64,000 nt of DNA, taken from positions 34,962,718 through 35,026,717 of the forward strand of contig CM055830.1 in assembly GCA_029582265.1 (NCBI GenBank), given 5' to 3'. The number at the start of each line of letters is the position of its first letter. The first letter of the stretch is position 1. Source of the stretch: Zoroaster sp. YZ-2022. Lineage: Eukaryota > Echinodermata > Asteroidea > Forcipulatida > Zoroasteridae. Below are positions 12,096 through 23,505 of the stretch, piece by piece. The position numbers and the translations under genes were made by a program. Below the pieces are notes generated by a model that was not told the DNA's origin, did not search any database, and saw only the letters and a program-made list of their open reading frames with translations.

Positions 12096-12674
12096 ACACG
12101 TTTCGCAAATTAAACGGAAAATGGCAAGCTTATTTTTGCGTATTCATTATAGTGTGGAAATAATTTAGGAAAAGAGTAATCTTTTCCATAAACGTATTCT
12201 GTGATAATTATTTAACTTTCCATACAAGTGACAGAAAAAAATCAGTCCATAGATCACAAGAGCTTAACACTAAGTAATCTTCAATTTGACTATTTGGAAT
12301 TTCATATTCTGTACCTTATCAAAAAGTCCAGTATATGAGGCCTAAATCATTAGTAATATACAATAATGATGTAGAATAAATCAGATTTTATACCTGAAAG
12401 TTTAATTGCTGAAAAAATGGTAATTGTTTTTTGGGGAAAGTATAGCTTGACATTTCGTTGAGCACATATTATTAATTGATATTAATGAGTTGACAAATTG
12501 ATAACTTTCAACTTTCATTATTTTCTCAAAAACTTGGGCATTCACTGAGTTGTAGGTTGTAGATATACATTTCATAAACATGTTTATATACATATTTCTC
12601 TTTATGTAAATAATTATGTACATAGTGACAGCAATGGTGTTTTTTCATCACGCGGGCTTTTCTTTTGAAGAAGT

Positions 12675-12688
12675 AGTCTCGCGAGACT
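12675..12688. promoter_or_regulatory. Perfect palindrome AGTCTCGCGAGACT
   Basis: A 14-bp perfect palindrome containing TCTCGCGAGA, a motif found in vertebrate TATA-less, often bidirectional, promoters. No flanking gene start is evident. A second TCTCGCGAGA lies at 52452. Confidence 0.3.
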
Positions 12689-14637
12689 TGGCCTTGCTTT
12701 ATTATCACCGGCTTGGCAGAGGAACTTTGATGGCTACCGACTGTATAATTTGGTGATAACCTCGATCTCAGGGTTCATATTAAATCAAGCTGATGATGAC
12801 ATTGACAGCGAAGTGATTACGGTTTGGTGTGAACTGTAGCGCCACAGGGAAGCAGCCCTAGAGTGATTTGCAAACTTACTGCACTCCACCAAACAGTTTA
12901 AATCAATGCAGTTGATTAGACAAGTCCGGGACATGAGCATGGCCCCTATTGTTGTCAGTGTAAATGGCTATAGTAACTGCAACCTCCTATTTACAGGGAA
13001 AGCACAACTGGTAGTTATCAGATTATCAAACTGTAAGGAATTATTATCTGAAACTAACTTGGTGTATAAGTTGGTACGTCGGCATTTAAAAAAATAAAAC
13101 ATTAAAACATAAAATACCAAAAATACATTAAAACACTAACCCTAACATGTAGCCTATGAGATTTCGTTGGTTTCTTAAGATCGTGAACACATATTCTGAT
13201 GAATTTAAGTTATTTATTGATATATTTCTTGAAAACAAAAAGGTTGGAATGAATGTACGTTACCAAATTTCAAAAATATGTATGTTGAAAAATATGTCTG
13301 TTGTATGTGTGTTGACGTGGTAAGAGAGATATGTCCGTTATTGAATTCCCTAAAATGACAACAGTCGCAGCAAGTCTTGCGCCAATAATATTAGAATAAA
13401 ATACCTCTGCAAGCCGGATCCAAATCCTATTTTGAAAATTTTGAGGTCACACGGAGCTGTAACAATCAAGAAATCTGGATCGGCTCAGCTCATGCGCCAT
13501 TCAAGGTCATAGACGAACAGGTTCTTCAAGATAATCTCGGTATAATATTTGCCCAGGATCACATTACGACGGTGGAAGATCTCATGGGAATTGACCAAGC
13601 AGCTCTGGTTTAGACACCCGTCATTTCCTCTGTCGCGCCCGGCATATAACAGGCTCAAGTCTTTGCGTTATAATCATGGATCTCACGGGTTAATCAAAAT
13701 GCGGATTGCTAGTATAATTATGGTGCGAAAATGAAGCCTGGTTGGCGGGGAATAAGAGATTACTGACGTGGAAATAAAATACAGTGATTGCTCGTAATGT
13801 TCAGCCTCAATAGTGCATTACTAAGCCAAAATGTCAGATAATTTATGCATTTTTTTCACAAGTTGTACAAGCTATTTACATTACATTGTATTGCTGACTT
13901 AACTACACATAATTGCTGTACATGGTCTCAGAATGTTTCGCGATAGCTCGGAAACGTTCGGGAAAATTCGTGCATGGAATTGTCTCTATGGGCTAACACA
14001 TTAAATGAATTTATGTAACATTATTCTCAAAGAATATTTATTTTTTATCTTTCTGTGCTTATAGCCGATGCGTTCTGGTCAGAGGCATAACATGAACGAC
14101 ATGAACGGTATGGTTCACCATCATCCTCACATGCATACCGCACACCATCACCATCATCACCATCAACAAACGGCCGCCATGATGAGATGAAATACCCGGA
14201 TGCTGCACATGCGCAGATAAAATGGACTATACACTGCGCTATTTGTTTGAGTCGATTATGGAAACGAGGATGCCGGGGTGAAGAAGAACTATTCAAAAGG
14301 AATAGAGGAAAGCAACCTCCTTCTCGGGGAATTCCGGCTATCTTGTACATTTGAACCCATGTTCAAAGTGTTGATGTTTTCAAACAATCAAAAAGAGGTT
14401 TTTGTTATTTTCTGAAGGTTTTTTCTGTAATCAAAGAAATGCACGTTTCTTTCTTTTGTTGCGTATTATTCCCGGCAGTAGGGCTTACAAAGTGTTGAAG
14501 TATTGTTATCATTAAAATAATAATAAAAAAACACAGTACTACTAAAACAAAGTTATGTTTCATGAAAACGCCAGTCGTTTTATGTATATAAATTTATAGG
14601 ATTTGCTTATTTGCACAATAAAAACCTAGTACTGCTC
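12689..14637. other. No gene recognised
   Basis: Unique-looking sequence with moderate GC between 13380 and 13740 and a CAT/CAC-rich stretch at 14110-14170. Minus-strand ORF 14350-14045 crosses that stretch and shows no domain. Could include non-coding conserved elements, which needs comparison with a relative. Confidence 0.4.
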
Positions 14638-15957
14638 TTAAAGGGAAGGTACAGCATTGGTAATGCTGGTAAAACTGCTTCTATGAGTATGCTTACTCTC
14701 TTTGAATCAAGATATACATACAAGGTACAACATTGGTAATGTTGGCCAAACTGCTTCTATGAGTATGCTTATTCTCTTTGAATCAAGATATACATACAAG
14801 GTACAACATTGGTAATGTTGGTAAAACTGCTTCTATGAGTATGCTTACTCTCTTTGAATCAAGATATACATACAAGGTACAACATTGGTAATGTTGGCTG
14901 AACTGCTTCTATGAGTATGCTTACTCTCTTTGAATCAAGATATACATACAAGGTACAACATTGGTAATGTTGGCCAAACTGCTTCTATGAGTATGCTTAC
15001 TCTCTTTGAATCAAGATATACATACAAGGTACAACATTGGTAATGTTGGCAAAACTGCTTCTATGAGTATGCTTACTCTCTTTGAATCAAGATATACATA
15101 CAAGGTACATCATTGGTAATGTTGGTAAAACTGCTTCTATGAGTATGCTTACTCTCTTTGAATCAAGATATGCATACAAGGTACATTGGAATGTTGGCAA
15201 AACTGCTTCTATGAGTATGCTTACTCTCTTTGAATCAAGATATACATACAAGGTACATCATTGGTAATGTTGGTAAAACTGCTTCTATGAGTATGCTTAC
15301 TCTCTTTGAATCAAGATATACATACAAGGTACAACATTGGTAATGTTGGTAAACTGCTTCTATGAGTATGCTTACTCTCTTTGAATCAAGATATACATAC
15401 AAGGTACATCATTGGTAATGTTGGTAAAACTGCTTCTATGAGTATGCTTACTCTCTTTGAATCAAGATATGCATACAAGGTACATTGGAATGTTGGCAAA
15501 ACTGCTTCTATGGGTATGCTTACTCTCTTTGAATCAAGATATACATACAAGGTACAACATTGGTAATGTTGGTTAAACTGCTTCTATGAGTATGCTTACT
15601 CTCTTTGAATCAAGATAACATTGGTAATGTTGGCAAAACATCTTATACAAGAATGCGTTTTTCTTTTAATCGAGTTATACATTAAAAACTAAGTTTCTGC
15701 TCGATATATCATCTGATTCATGACAAAACTGTGAAAAAAAACTTCAAACAATATTAAGCAAAACGATTGCCACAATGGCGACTTTATATAAACGTTGTAT
15801 GAATTTCGTTCAGTTTTCTCTGAAATGGAAGTATTTTAGACTGAATAATTATAATGTATGGTACCTTGGTCAATTTCTCATCAAGTTAGCTTTCAGAATA
15901 TTTGGTCAATTTGTCATTAGATTATTACCACCAATATTGTACTATTTTATACTTTAA
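14638..15957 (+). mobile_element. MITE family B copy carrying an internal satellite array
   Basis: Starts TTAAAGGGAAGGTACAGCAT at 14638 and appears to end near 15957 with ATTATTACCACCAATATTGT and ACTATTTTATACTTTAAA, a worn version of the family's inverted terminus. Between these the first 76 bp of the element are repeated thirteen times (separate entry). The 3' boundary is less certain than the 5' one. Confidence 0.6.
14648..15638 (+). repeat. 76-bp tandem satellite array, 13 units
   Basis: Units begin GGTACAACATTGGTAATGTT, then about five variable bases, CTGCTTCTATGAGTATGCTT, ACTCTCTTTGAATCAAGATA and TACATACAA. Counting the word ACTGCTTCTATG gives starts at 14674, 14750, 14826, 14902, 14978, 15054, 15130, 15202, 15278, 15353, 15429, 15501 and 15577. 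Spacing is 76 bp except for 72-bp units after 15130 and 15429 and one 75-bp unit. The last unit is cut off after CAAGATA and passes into ACATTGGTAATGTTGG. The short plus-strand ORFs inside are by-products. Single dispersed relatives of the monomer (5579-5642, 20894, 23430-23503) show that it is the terminal part of MITE family B. Confidence 0.95.
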
Positions 15958-17686
15958 AATAATAATTGCCAAGATATTGAATGTTTTGATCACAAGGACT
16001 AGATAAACTGAGGGGTCACTGTCCTAGCCCAAAATATTATCCAAGTATAAAAGTGCATGTTGCTCTATCTGGGTACCCAGAAGCCTCGGTACAAGAATAA
16101 ACAAGCAGCTTGGGACACCTCGTTGGCTCGGAACAATGGTAAATTTATGTATTGCACGATGAAGGATGGCCGCCCCCTGCAAACGAGGTCAACGAGCTAA
16201 GGTCACCTAAATACTTCCTGGGGTTGACCTTAAATTGAATTCAATGCATTTACTATAAATTTGTTAAAACAACGTAGGGAAAGTACCAATGTAATATATC
16301 TTGTTATGAAACTGGCAACAATTAAGTTTCATGATTTGTTAAGAATAATCTGTTTTACAAAATGATGTTAAAATCATTACGCCTTTATTGTATTTATCGA
16401 TGGAATTCATGCGTTGTCAACGTATGGTTCCCGATTGGGGACTATTGGTTTCCTCGTTGGAAGAATATGGTTTCAGTCAGGATAAAAGTATCTTCCAATC
16501 GGGATAACAATGGTTGATATCGACCCTGTTAGCCTTACAGTAAGTTGGCGGTATGCGGTAGGCATATTCTGACTGCAAGTTCACTGTTTCTGAAATATAC
16601 ACGGAGCCAAGTGTAAAATGATACAATGATGAATCACATGTTATATTTAAAACATATGGTATCATGCATTCATCAATTGTTATAGGCTATTTAAAAAATA
16701 ACGATCAATCATTCGCCATTTTTCTAATTACTTATACAAAAGGGTATGATATAATGCAATATGCCTAAACAAAAAAGTGATACAATGGCAGAACGTCGGT
16801 GTAAACAATTGCTCAAAACATGTTTTCTTTTTGGATTATGCTGTTTACAATTTGGAGAATATCTGTCTTCGTAAAATCAGTGAAATAGAAGTCCAATCAC
16901 ATGTAGAAATGACAGTACTGCAACCGAAAATAGCAGGAATGAATAACAATTATCAATTGTTTATTTCTTTTGTGTATTCGGTGAAATAAAGCTGAATTAT
17001 TACTGTCTATTTATAAATCTATGTAATACGAATACACAAATGACATCAACGTATACACTGTTTCATGTACCGATGAATGGTAAGTAAATATGCCCGAGTC
17101 AAAAAACAGGACTCGGTGATCACGTACGATAGACAGATTATGATTACGAGAGGGAAAATGGTTTTCAACATTTCGGGAAAATTTAAGATGGGAGTGTATA
17201 TTTCCAGATGAAAAGACACGAGGGATTGAGTCATATGGGGTTTGAGTTTCATAACTGGGCAAAATACATGTTTTTGTGGTAAAAAAAATATTATAATGAA
17301 AGGGTATATGTACCAAATGGTATAATGGTACCAAACGGTATAGCAAATGGTATATCAGATTCCATAGTAAATATTTCTAAATTAAGGTTGTGACATGTGT
17401 AAGGAAAAGTACTCAAATGCAATTATGGAAAAGATTGAACCTTTTTAAAATATACTGGGTACATGTACTAAATTATATGTAAAATAATATTTTCAATAAC
17501 TTGATATTTTAAAATTAACATTAAAATGCCATTATTTTTCCAGTGGGGGTAATTTGATTTAAACGCGCCATTTTGCTTATCGTATTCTCGCATTATTGTA
17601 CCCATGGTCCAGCTCGTTTATACGACCAAAAAGAGAGCCATGTGGTCCATCATAATAGGTACGAGGTTGGATTGGGTACTTCATCA
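15958..17686. other. No gene recognised
   Basis: AT-rich and without an assignable feature, apart from the receptor half-sites at 16186-16230. Short related words (ACCAAATGGTAT, ACCAAACGGTAT) repeat around 17308-17355. Confidence 0.4.
16186..16230. promoter_or_regulatory. AGGTCA direct repeat (spacer 8) plus inverted half-site
   Basis: AGGTCA at 16186-16191 and 16200-16205, then TGACCT at 16225-16230. All three are perfect half-sites. The DR8 spacing is not the classical preference of most receptors, so binding is speculative. Confidence 0.25.
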
Positions 17687-18044
17687 GTTACAGAGAAGGT
17701 ACAACATTGATATTTGGAAAAATAATTCAATTTCAACCCTTTTCAAAAAATATATCTTAAACTACCATGTACAAAGTAAATAACAATAGGTTCTCACGTA
17801 TTTGAAAACGTACAACCAACTTTTACAGGTAAAACAAATGATTTTATGTTTAACAAAAAATTCTCGGACGGCTACGTTTTGAAATTCGCCATAACAATTT
17901 TTTGTTGTCGTAGATAAAATCACTTCAGGCGGAATAGTTTTACAGGAAGATTGATGCTAGTACCAACTATTCACCAAGTTAGTTTTGAGATGATTAATTA
18001 TTTTCACCATCTGGCAATTACCAATTTTGTACCTTCTCTGTTTA
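17687..18044. mobile_element. TTAA-type MITE with family B termini but a different body
   Basis: Left end CAGAGAAGGTACAACATTGA at 17691, right end ACCAATTTTGTACCTTCTCT at 18020-18039. These are inverted repeats of about 20 bp. Flanks are GTTA and TTTA, close to the TTAA duplication of the related elements. The interior (for example TTTCAACCCTTTTCAAAAAA) does not resemble the 26119/31424 copies, so this is a related family that shares only termini. About 358 bp. Confidence 0.7.
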
Positions 18045-19631
18045 ATATATATTGTGTATTGTCTTATTCGTTTATGACAGCCTTATATGATAACTAAGGG
18101 AGTGCCAACAATTTGTTTTTTAATTGGTGTAAAATGTGATTTGATTATGACATTATTATATTATCATGTAGAAGATGACAATTTATAACGGTGATTGTTT
18201 GGTGGTTTTTGCGATCGAAATATTTAAACATGTTTTGGTACTTTCAAATCTTAGCCAGTATAGAAATAAAATGTACATAAAACATCATGCAGCATATACA
18301 CTGTGTATTATATGTCACAAACTGATGCAAATTAAAGGTGACGTTTTTCAGATGACCTCTGATGGTTGGAGTTTAACCATGTGTAAAGTAGATTATTTTC
18401 TGACTCACTGTGTACAGTCGATATTTACTGGCTATATCGTATGGAGTACAGTGAGTACGATACAGTGGTTCGTTGTAGCCGTTTTTACCGAACAAAATGT
18501 TTGACAGCGAAGTTAATTTGAATTAAGTTGTGGTTCAGTTAGGCTATATAACGAATGCAGAACAGTGAGGGATGAGTAACATTGTATACGTTAGGCCTGT
18601 ACAATTGCAGTTTTCCCGCGCAAAATGATTGACTTTGGAAGTTATTATAAGTTAGTAAGTAAATTTGGTCGCTCAGTGGAAAATGTCTACCTTGGGTAGC
18701 AGAACAATACAAAGCAGAGTTGAAATCCAAAAGAAATGAAAAGCAACGAGAACAAATGAACATTCCTCAGAACTGAGAGTTAAGCACCTTTTATATTTGC
18801 AATAAGTGCGAGCCTCATAGCCATTCGCCTACCGTAAATTTTAGAGGGATGTCCCACCGGATTAGGAGGTGAATGCTGGTCACTCGTCCGACGAGAAGTC
18901 TGATAGCTTCCAGAGGAGGGCTACCAAAACTGTTTGGAAATAATTAAGAAATGTTGATTCCGGATCCGAAATCAGTTGACCTAATTTAGCGAGAACCAAA
19001 AGCAACAATATTAAGATGGAAACCACGTGTTGGTTACTGCTGACAACTCAATTGCTGATTGGCTGTGACGAGCGGTGTTCTTACAAAGGTGGGGGCCGAT
19101 GACCTTTTAAATATAATCAGTTTATGCTGGAGGAGATATCACTTTTTTAACCCCAGTGTCGTTCGCAAGGTGTATGGAATTAATTAGGATTGGGCTAAAT
19201 TATGAGCTTCACATGAGATAAAAATATAACATTACATCATTTTGTGGCTTGGATACGAGGGAAGTGTAGGGTGCAAACAACGATTATTATCTACTGACCA
19301 ACGTACTTACAAGAAGGACTGTGACGTAATTGTTTGTGGTTTGTTTTAAATTACTGACAGCTTAGCTTTAGAACTTCAACTTCATGGAGAGCAAATGTAT
19401 GGTTGCAAACAGATCCGAGAAAGGGTTCGAAGAGTAAGTCGCTGCGATCTTCATTCAACCTCATATCCTGTGAATCCGTGGCTTCCGTGCCATTAAGTAA
19501 TTGAGACCACTCTGAACCGTTTCCCCTGGGTACAAGCTCGTCTCATCTCCTTCCGATTAAGAATGGGTGATTTGGAGGTTTAGGCAGCAGGATGCAATTT
19601 GAGAGAATTGGTTGCAGATTTAAACACGAAA
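18045..19631. other. No gene recognised
   Basis: A 109-codon plus-strand ORF at 18175-18504 has no recognisable motif. The stretch from 18780 to 19640 is somewhat GC-richer and free of obvious repeats, so it is a reasonable place for non-coding conserved sequence. Confidence 0.35.
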
Positions 19632-19644
19632 TGACCTTTGACCT
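19632..19644 (-). promoter_or_regulatory. Perfect DR1 nuclear-receptor site
   Basis: TGACCTTTGACCT is the complement of AGGTCAAAGGTCA, two perfect half-sites separated by one base. DR1 is the preferred site of HNF4, COUP-TF and RXR homodimers. Occupancy is not shown by the sequence. Confidence 0.4.
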
Positions 19645-19895
19645 TAGGTGAAAAGATCGTGGTTATCAAACTTTAGCCGCAGACCACTGCATGCCCAATG
19701 CCGTATCTCACGGATACTAACTGGGACATTGCATCAGTAAAGCCATTTCACGAGTTTGTAATCTCAAAAGTAAGGATCAAATTTGTATGCAAAACTTACT
19801 TATGGTATGAAATATCCCTTAAAATCTAGTAAAAATAATCAAATTAGATTTTTACTATTTATATCTAAAAGCAAATCAAAATACCAAATATAGAA

Positions 19896-20438
19896 ATGTG
19901 TAGACCGATTGTGCTGAAAATTGTGTTGGTTTCAAACATAAAAAGGGATAAATGTACAAACGAACCAAAAGTGAATTTGAAACAAATTTACATTCCCATG
20001 CCCACGTACGTGGATTTGACACATCAATCAATTGCAAACGTAAATACAATTTTGAAAGTGCAAACTGTCGTCAACCATTATACTAAGGACAGGTTGCTTA
20101 ATGCCTCGTGTGACTTTTTTGATCTCAAGTTGTCTTTCGCCAGTGAAACAGCGCCTCAGATGACAATTTCCCAAACTGATCAATTAGTTTATCCTATAAC
20201 AAACACAGCAGGTGTATATAACAACACATCGTCCAGTCGCCCCCTTAAGAAATATTCCCTGGTCTTTACCACTCGACACAATAATCTTTCGGCAATATTA
20301 TTTGTTTTGACCATTCCTTGGCCATTTCTCTCTACAACAAGACAATCCCTCCTAAGCTCACGTCTGATCGGTAGACCCCGTGGTCTGATTACCGGGGCCT
20401 TTCACTTGATACAAATATCACCCCAAGCACCCGAGTAA
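19896..20438 (+). CDS. Unrecognised 180-codon ORF (longest in the window)
   Basis: Opens with an ATG and stays open for 180 codons. I recognise no domain. The protein has a basic N-terminal third (IKRDKCTNEPKVNLKQIYIP), a Ser/Thr-rich middle and a short hydrophobic run (LSAILFVLTIPWPFL) near residue 130. There is no signal peptide at the start. At this base composition a 180-codon run is unlikely by chance but not excluded, because the region is locally less AT-rich. A donor-like CAGGTGAGC lies just after the stop, which gives no help to the reading frame. It could be an exon, a pseudogene or chance. Confidence 0.15.
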   Translation: MCRPIVLKIVLVSNIKRDKCTNEPKVNLKQIYIPMPTYVDLTHQSIANVNTILKVQTVVNHYTKDRLLNASCDFFDLKLSFASETAPQMTISQTDQLVYPITNTAGVYNNTSSSRPLKKYSLVFTTRHNNLSAILFVLTIPWPFLSTTRQSLLSSRLIGRPRGLITGAFHLIQISPQAPE

Positions 20439-20893
20439 CACGGAGCGGGAACAGGTGAGCGCCCCGTCAGTGAGGTGTCAACAGATAACCCTTCAAGCAA
20501 TGCGAGTTTGGCCGCTGCTTCTCTCGCCTGCGATGTGCAAATATTTCACGGTGTGTGAAATAAAACAAGGATGGTTGAGAAATTTGAGAATAGAGTAGGA
20601 TTGTTGCCTTGCTTAGAAGGGACAGGGTGAAGACATTAATAAATGGAGTAGGACTGTCTAGGTGATGAGGGAAATGTCTTATCGACCTACTTGCATGAGA
20701 TTCTGAAGAATTGAATCGTGAAAAATTCACATTAAATACATCTCTCGAAAATAAGTCACTTTGCCAAGATACTGAATGAGAAATCATGTTCTTAATCAAA
20801 TTGAATTTAATGGTTGAAAGAGCGAGCCATACACAAGATTTCATAGAAAAACAGCAGAAAATAATAATGATCTTATTTTATGATCAAAATATC

Positions 20894-20990
20894 TTAAAGG
20901 GGAGGTAACAGTATGAGTACTATTATTAAACTGCTACTACGAGTATGCTTCAGTCAAAATAATTGTACATAATACAAGCAACCTATGTTT
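20894..20990 (+). mobile_element. MITE family B fragment
   Basis: TTAAAGGGGAGGTAACAGTA at the edge, followed by AAACTGCTACTACGAGTATG and CTTCAGTC. This is a diverged relative of the satellite monomer in its original terminal position. The rest of the element is unclear. Confidence 0.6.
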
Positions 20991-21034
20991 AAGTTATCAC
21001 GTAGGCCTAATATCTTCATAATTATGCAAAAATA

Positions 21035-21056
21035 CAGAGAGAGAGAGAGAGAGAGA
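21035..21056 (+). repeat. (GA)n microsatellite
   Basis: Eleven uninterrupted AG units. Confidence 0.95.
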
Positions 21057-21209
21057 AGGCAAAATGAAATATAACACTTGATGTAATTAACGATGCCTCG
21101 CTTGTAATTCCCGGTGTTGATAGGTTATGAATTATTAAGTTATTCTATAGTACAGTACAATAATAAATATTATTAATTTGCACAGGAAAATGGTTAATAT
21201 AGTTTTAGA

Positions 21210-21224
21210 CACTAGATGGCGCTA
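21210..21224 (+). promoter_or_regulatory. CTCF-like site
   Basis: ACACTAGATGGCGCT matches the CTCF core CCACYAGRKGGCRSY at 14 of 15 positions. A close variant (GACACTAGATGTCGCTGC) lies at 24597-24614. CTCF is present in deuterostomes, but its preference in this species is unknown. Confidence 0.35.
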
Positions 21225-21467
21225 TTCAAATTCACTGGCATCGAGAAAGTATGTCAAATTCACTGTGCAATTCACTTCTAAACAATGTACTTCTGGATTT
21301 CCGGGGCCTATTGAGTATGCTTGCAGTCTGTTGAATGGACAAGTCAATAGAGGGCGATATGCAAAAATATAAGGGTCTATTTTCTGCAACCTAATTCTCG
21401 TTGTCCGACACAAGAGGACGCTGTAAACCATTAATGGATGATTAGGGATGTCCCACACTAGTGACGT

Positions 21468-21620
21468 GAGGCCGACATTATACCGACGTATTGTCGACCT
21501 TCTCGTCGACGGTGGGCCGACTTTCCGCCGACATACAGCTCCGCCGAGGTAGGGCTGACATTAAGCCGACGTATCGCCGACTTCCCGCCGACGATGCCCC
21601 GACCCCAATACAGGTATCCG
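21468..21620. repeat. GC-rich CCGAC minisatellite
   Basis: CCGAC or its variants TCGAC and CTGAC occur about every 7-15 bp. A longer unit of about 78 bp is visible: GCCGACATTATACCGACGTA near 21470 is echoed by GCTGACATTAAGCCGACGTA near 21548. Both strands are open here because the repeat avoids stop codons, so the 60-62 codon ORFs on each strand are artefacts. Confidence 0.75.
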
Positions 21621-21865
21621 TTACTGACGTTTTGCCGACTTCAGAAAATGGAGGCAACATTTGTAAAACAAGGGGGTAATATTTTCTTTCAAATTTGCTT
21701 CTAGAATGTGATGACTGGAATTCCCTCCATATTCCAGTTGTGTTTCCATGGCAAAATCAAAAGACTTTATGCCCTTATAAGATGTAGGCCTACCACACTA
21801 AACTAGAGTCAGAATTTATGCATTATACCATTAGCATAAAGCGTAAATTTTGTGGTTCATACAGT

Positions 21866-22404
21866 TGTTTTTTTTAATTTAATTTTTTTTATTTTTATTT
21901 ACTGTCAGTCACCCCAAACAAGGCCAAAAAGCCACTAGAGTGTAAGGGGTTACATTTGCGATAACATCCACCATTTAAGCAAGATTACATTTGTTGATAT
22001 TTTTCTTAAACTTAATTAGATCGTAAGTTGGTGGAAAACAATCAGCAGGAAGGTCGTTCCATTGTAATGCTGTTCTAGTGAAGAAGCTATCCAAATGGAA
22101 CTTACTCTTGATTTTGGGGAGTCGAAGATAGTGAGGGTGTTCACCTGCTTGTTTAGCAAAACGAGTAACACGAGAGAAATCCCTGCGCTTAGGTACCAAC
22201 TCATGTAGCTCATCAGAACAATCCCCGTAGTAATAACGGTAGAACAGTGAAAGGCTGGCTACATTCCTACGATGTGAGAGAGGTTGAAGGGAGGAAAAAA
22301 GCTCCTCACCAACTAGTCCCTTGATGCGGTGTTGCAGTCTATCAAGAACAGATAGTGATGCTTTGGATTGTGGGTGGGAGAATGGTCCAACATTAACGTC
22401 TTAG
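21866..22404 (-). mobile_element. 5'-truncated non-LTR LINE, reverse-transcriptase C-terminus
   Basis: On the minus strand a frame of about 142 codons is open from near 22402 to the stop at 21975. It contains LDRLQHRIKGLVG, then the strong block LQPLSHRRNVASLSLFYRYY, GDCSDEL, and later FFTRTALQWNDLPADCF followed by FKKNINK. This order is characteristic of the region after the reverse-transcriptase core in non-LTR elements. The 3' UTR contains CACTCTAGTGGCTTTTTGGC and ends in an A-rich tail (21866-21900 as read on plus: T-rich). The polymerase core and endonuclease are absent. The remaining frame is undamaged. Confidence 0.92.
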
Positions 22405-22816
22405 GTGGCTGGGAAAGCCAAGTAGTGAATATATTTCAAAATTGATTGGCTATATGAAGTCACCTAAGGCCAAAACAAAAGGTCTCCGGTAACTGGTCAT
22501 AGGTGGGCTTCAAAATCGGTGCAGTGACGCGTTTATTTTTTTTAAATTTTTTTTTTTACCAACCAGTGAAATACATAATACATGTATACGCGCAAGCAGA
22601 CCAAATTTCCCATACACAAAGTATAGTGGCTAAGAGAGGCCTCACAAATCGAGCGAACTTTCATGCCCATATGTGAAAAAAGTCGTTTAAATCACAGTGC
22701 GGCAGAATTCCAATCAATCCAGTAATTTTAGCTGCAATTGGACATCGTTTCATAGCAACAACAACAAAACAAAAAACAAAAAAAAGCAACGCGCGCGGAG
22801 ACCAGAAACCGGAGAC

Positions 22817-22817
22817 T

Positions 22818-22908
<91 letters not shown>

Positions 22909-22910
22909 TT
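22817..22910 (+). repeat. (TTTA)n microsatellite
   Basis: About 23 uninterrupted TTTA units over 94 bp, ending before GGCCTAAAC. The tyrosine/leucine/isoleucine ORF across it is an artefact. Possibly the A-rich tail of a lost minus-strand retroelement. Confidence 0.97.
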
Positions 22911-23195
22911 GGCCTAAACAGAAAAGGAAAGATGAGTGCTAATAATATGCGACGTATACACGAAAACGCTTTAAGTGACACTGTTAAAACTGTTGTGCTT
23001 TTAAAACTGTAGTCAATATGAAGTGATTTAATGTAGTACATCATATTAGAAGACACGAAGGAAGGCTAGAAATAGAATACGACCAATATTTATCAGTCAA
23101 TACCGCCCTCTACTGTTTGATTGGAATTTAACCGGGCGGGGTGGGCAATGACTTGTTTTGCAGGCATGCATTACAATAATATACACTACCAACAA

Positions 23196-23505
23196 TGGTA
23201 AGGTAAAGCAACGGTAATGTTAAATTGTAATGCCAACTTTACTTGGTGTCAAGCTTATGATGGTATCAATCTTCCATAACAAACACTTTTGTCTGACGCT
23301 GCTGTCTTTTCAGAAAGTGAAACTATCTTGATTCAAAAATTCCATAGAATAAATACGAACAATTTGAATGCATTTTCATTATTTCTTCGTTATGACATAA
23401 CGTAATGAGCTGAAACTTACACAGGTTGGTACAGCATCTTGTTTCAAAGAGGAAGCATACTCGTAACATTTTTTTTTTAAATCATTACAAATGTTGAACC
23501 TTAAA
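23196..23505 (-). mobile_element. MITE family B copy, minus strand
   Basis: On the minus strand it begins GTTTAAGGTTCAACATTTGT near 23505. It runs through ACGAGTATGCTTCCTCTTTG, AAACAAGATGC, then GTAAGTTTCAGCTCATTACG, GTTATGTCATAACGAAGAAA and TAATGAAAATGCATTC. It ends near 23196 in a CATTACCGTTGC terminus. This copy joins the satellite monomer to the family body and so establishes that they belong to one element. Confidence 0.75.

Noticed and set aside
15082..15566. Two nearly identical 61-codon ORFs
   Set aside because: They are readings through satellite monomers; the identity reflects the 299-bp duplication.
14648..15638. Possible CRISPR array
   Set aside because: The whole unit repeats, with no unique spacers, and the genome is eukaryotic.
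21478..21679. ORFs on both strands around 21.5 kb
   Set aside because: The CCGAC minisatellite lacks stop codons in these frames; there is no independent protein signal.
22697..22942. 81-codon plus-strand ORF of repeating Tyr-Leu-Phe-Ile
   Set aside because: It is a translation of the (TTTA)n microsatellite.
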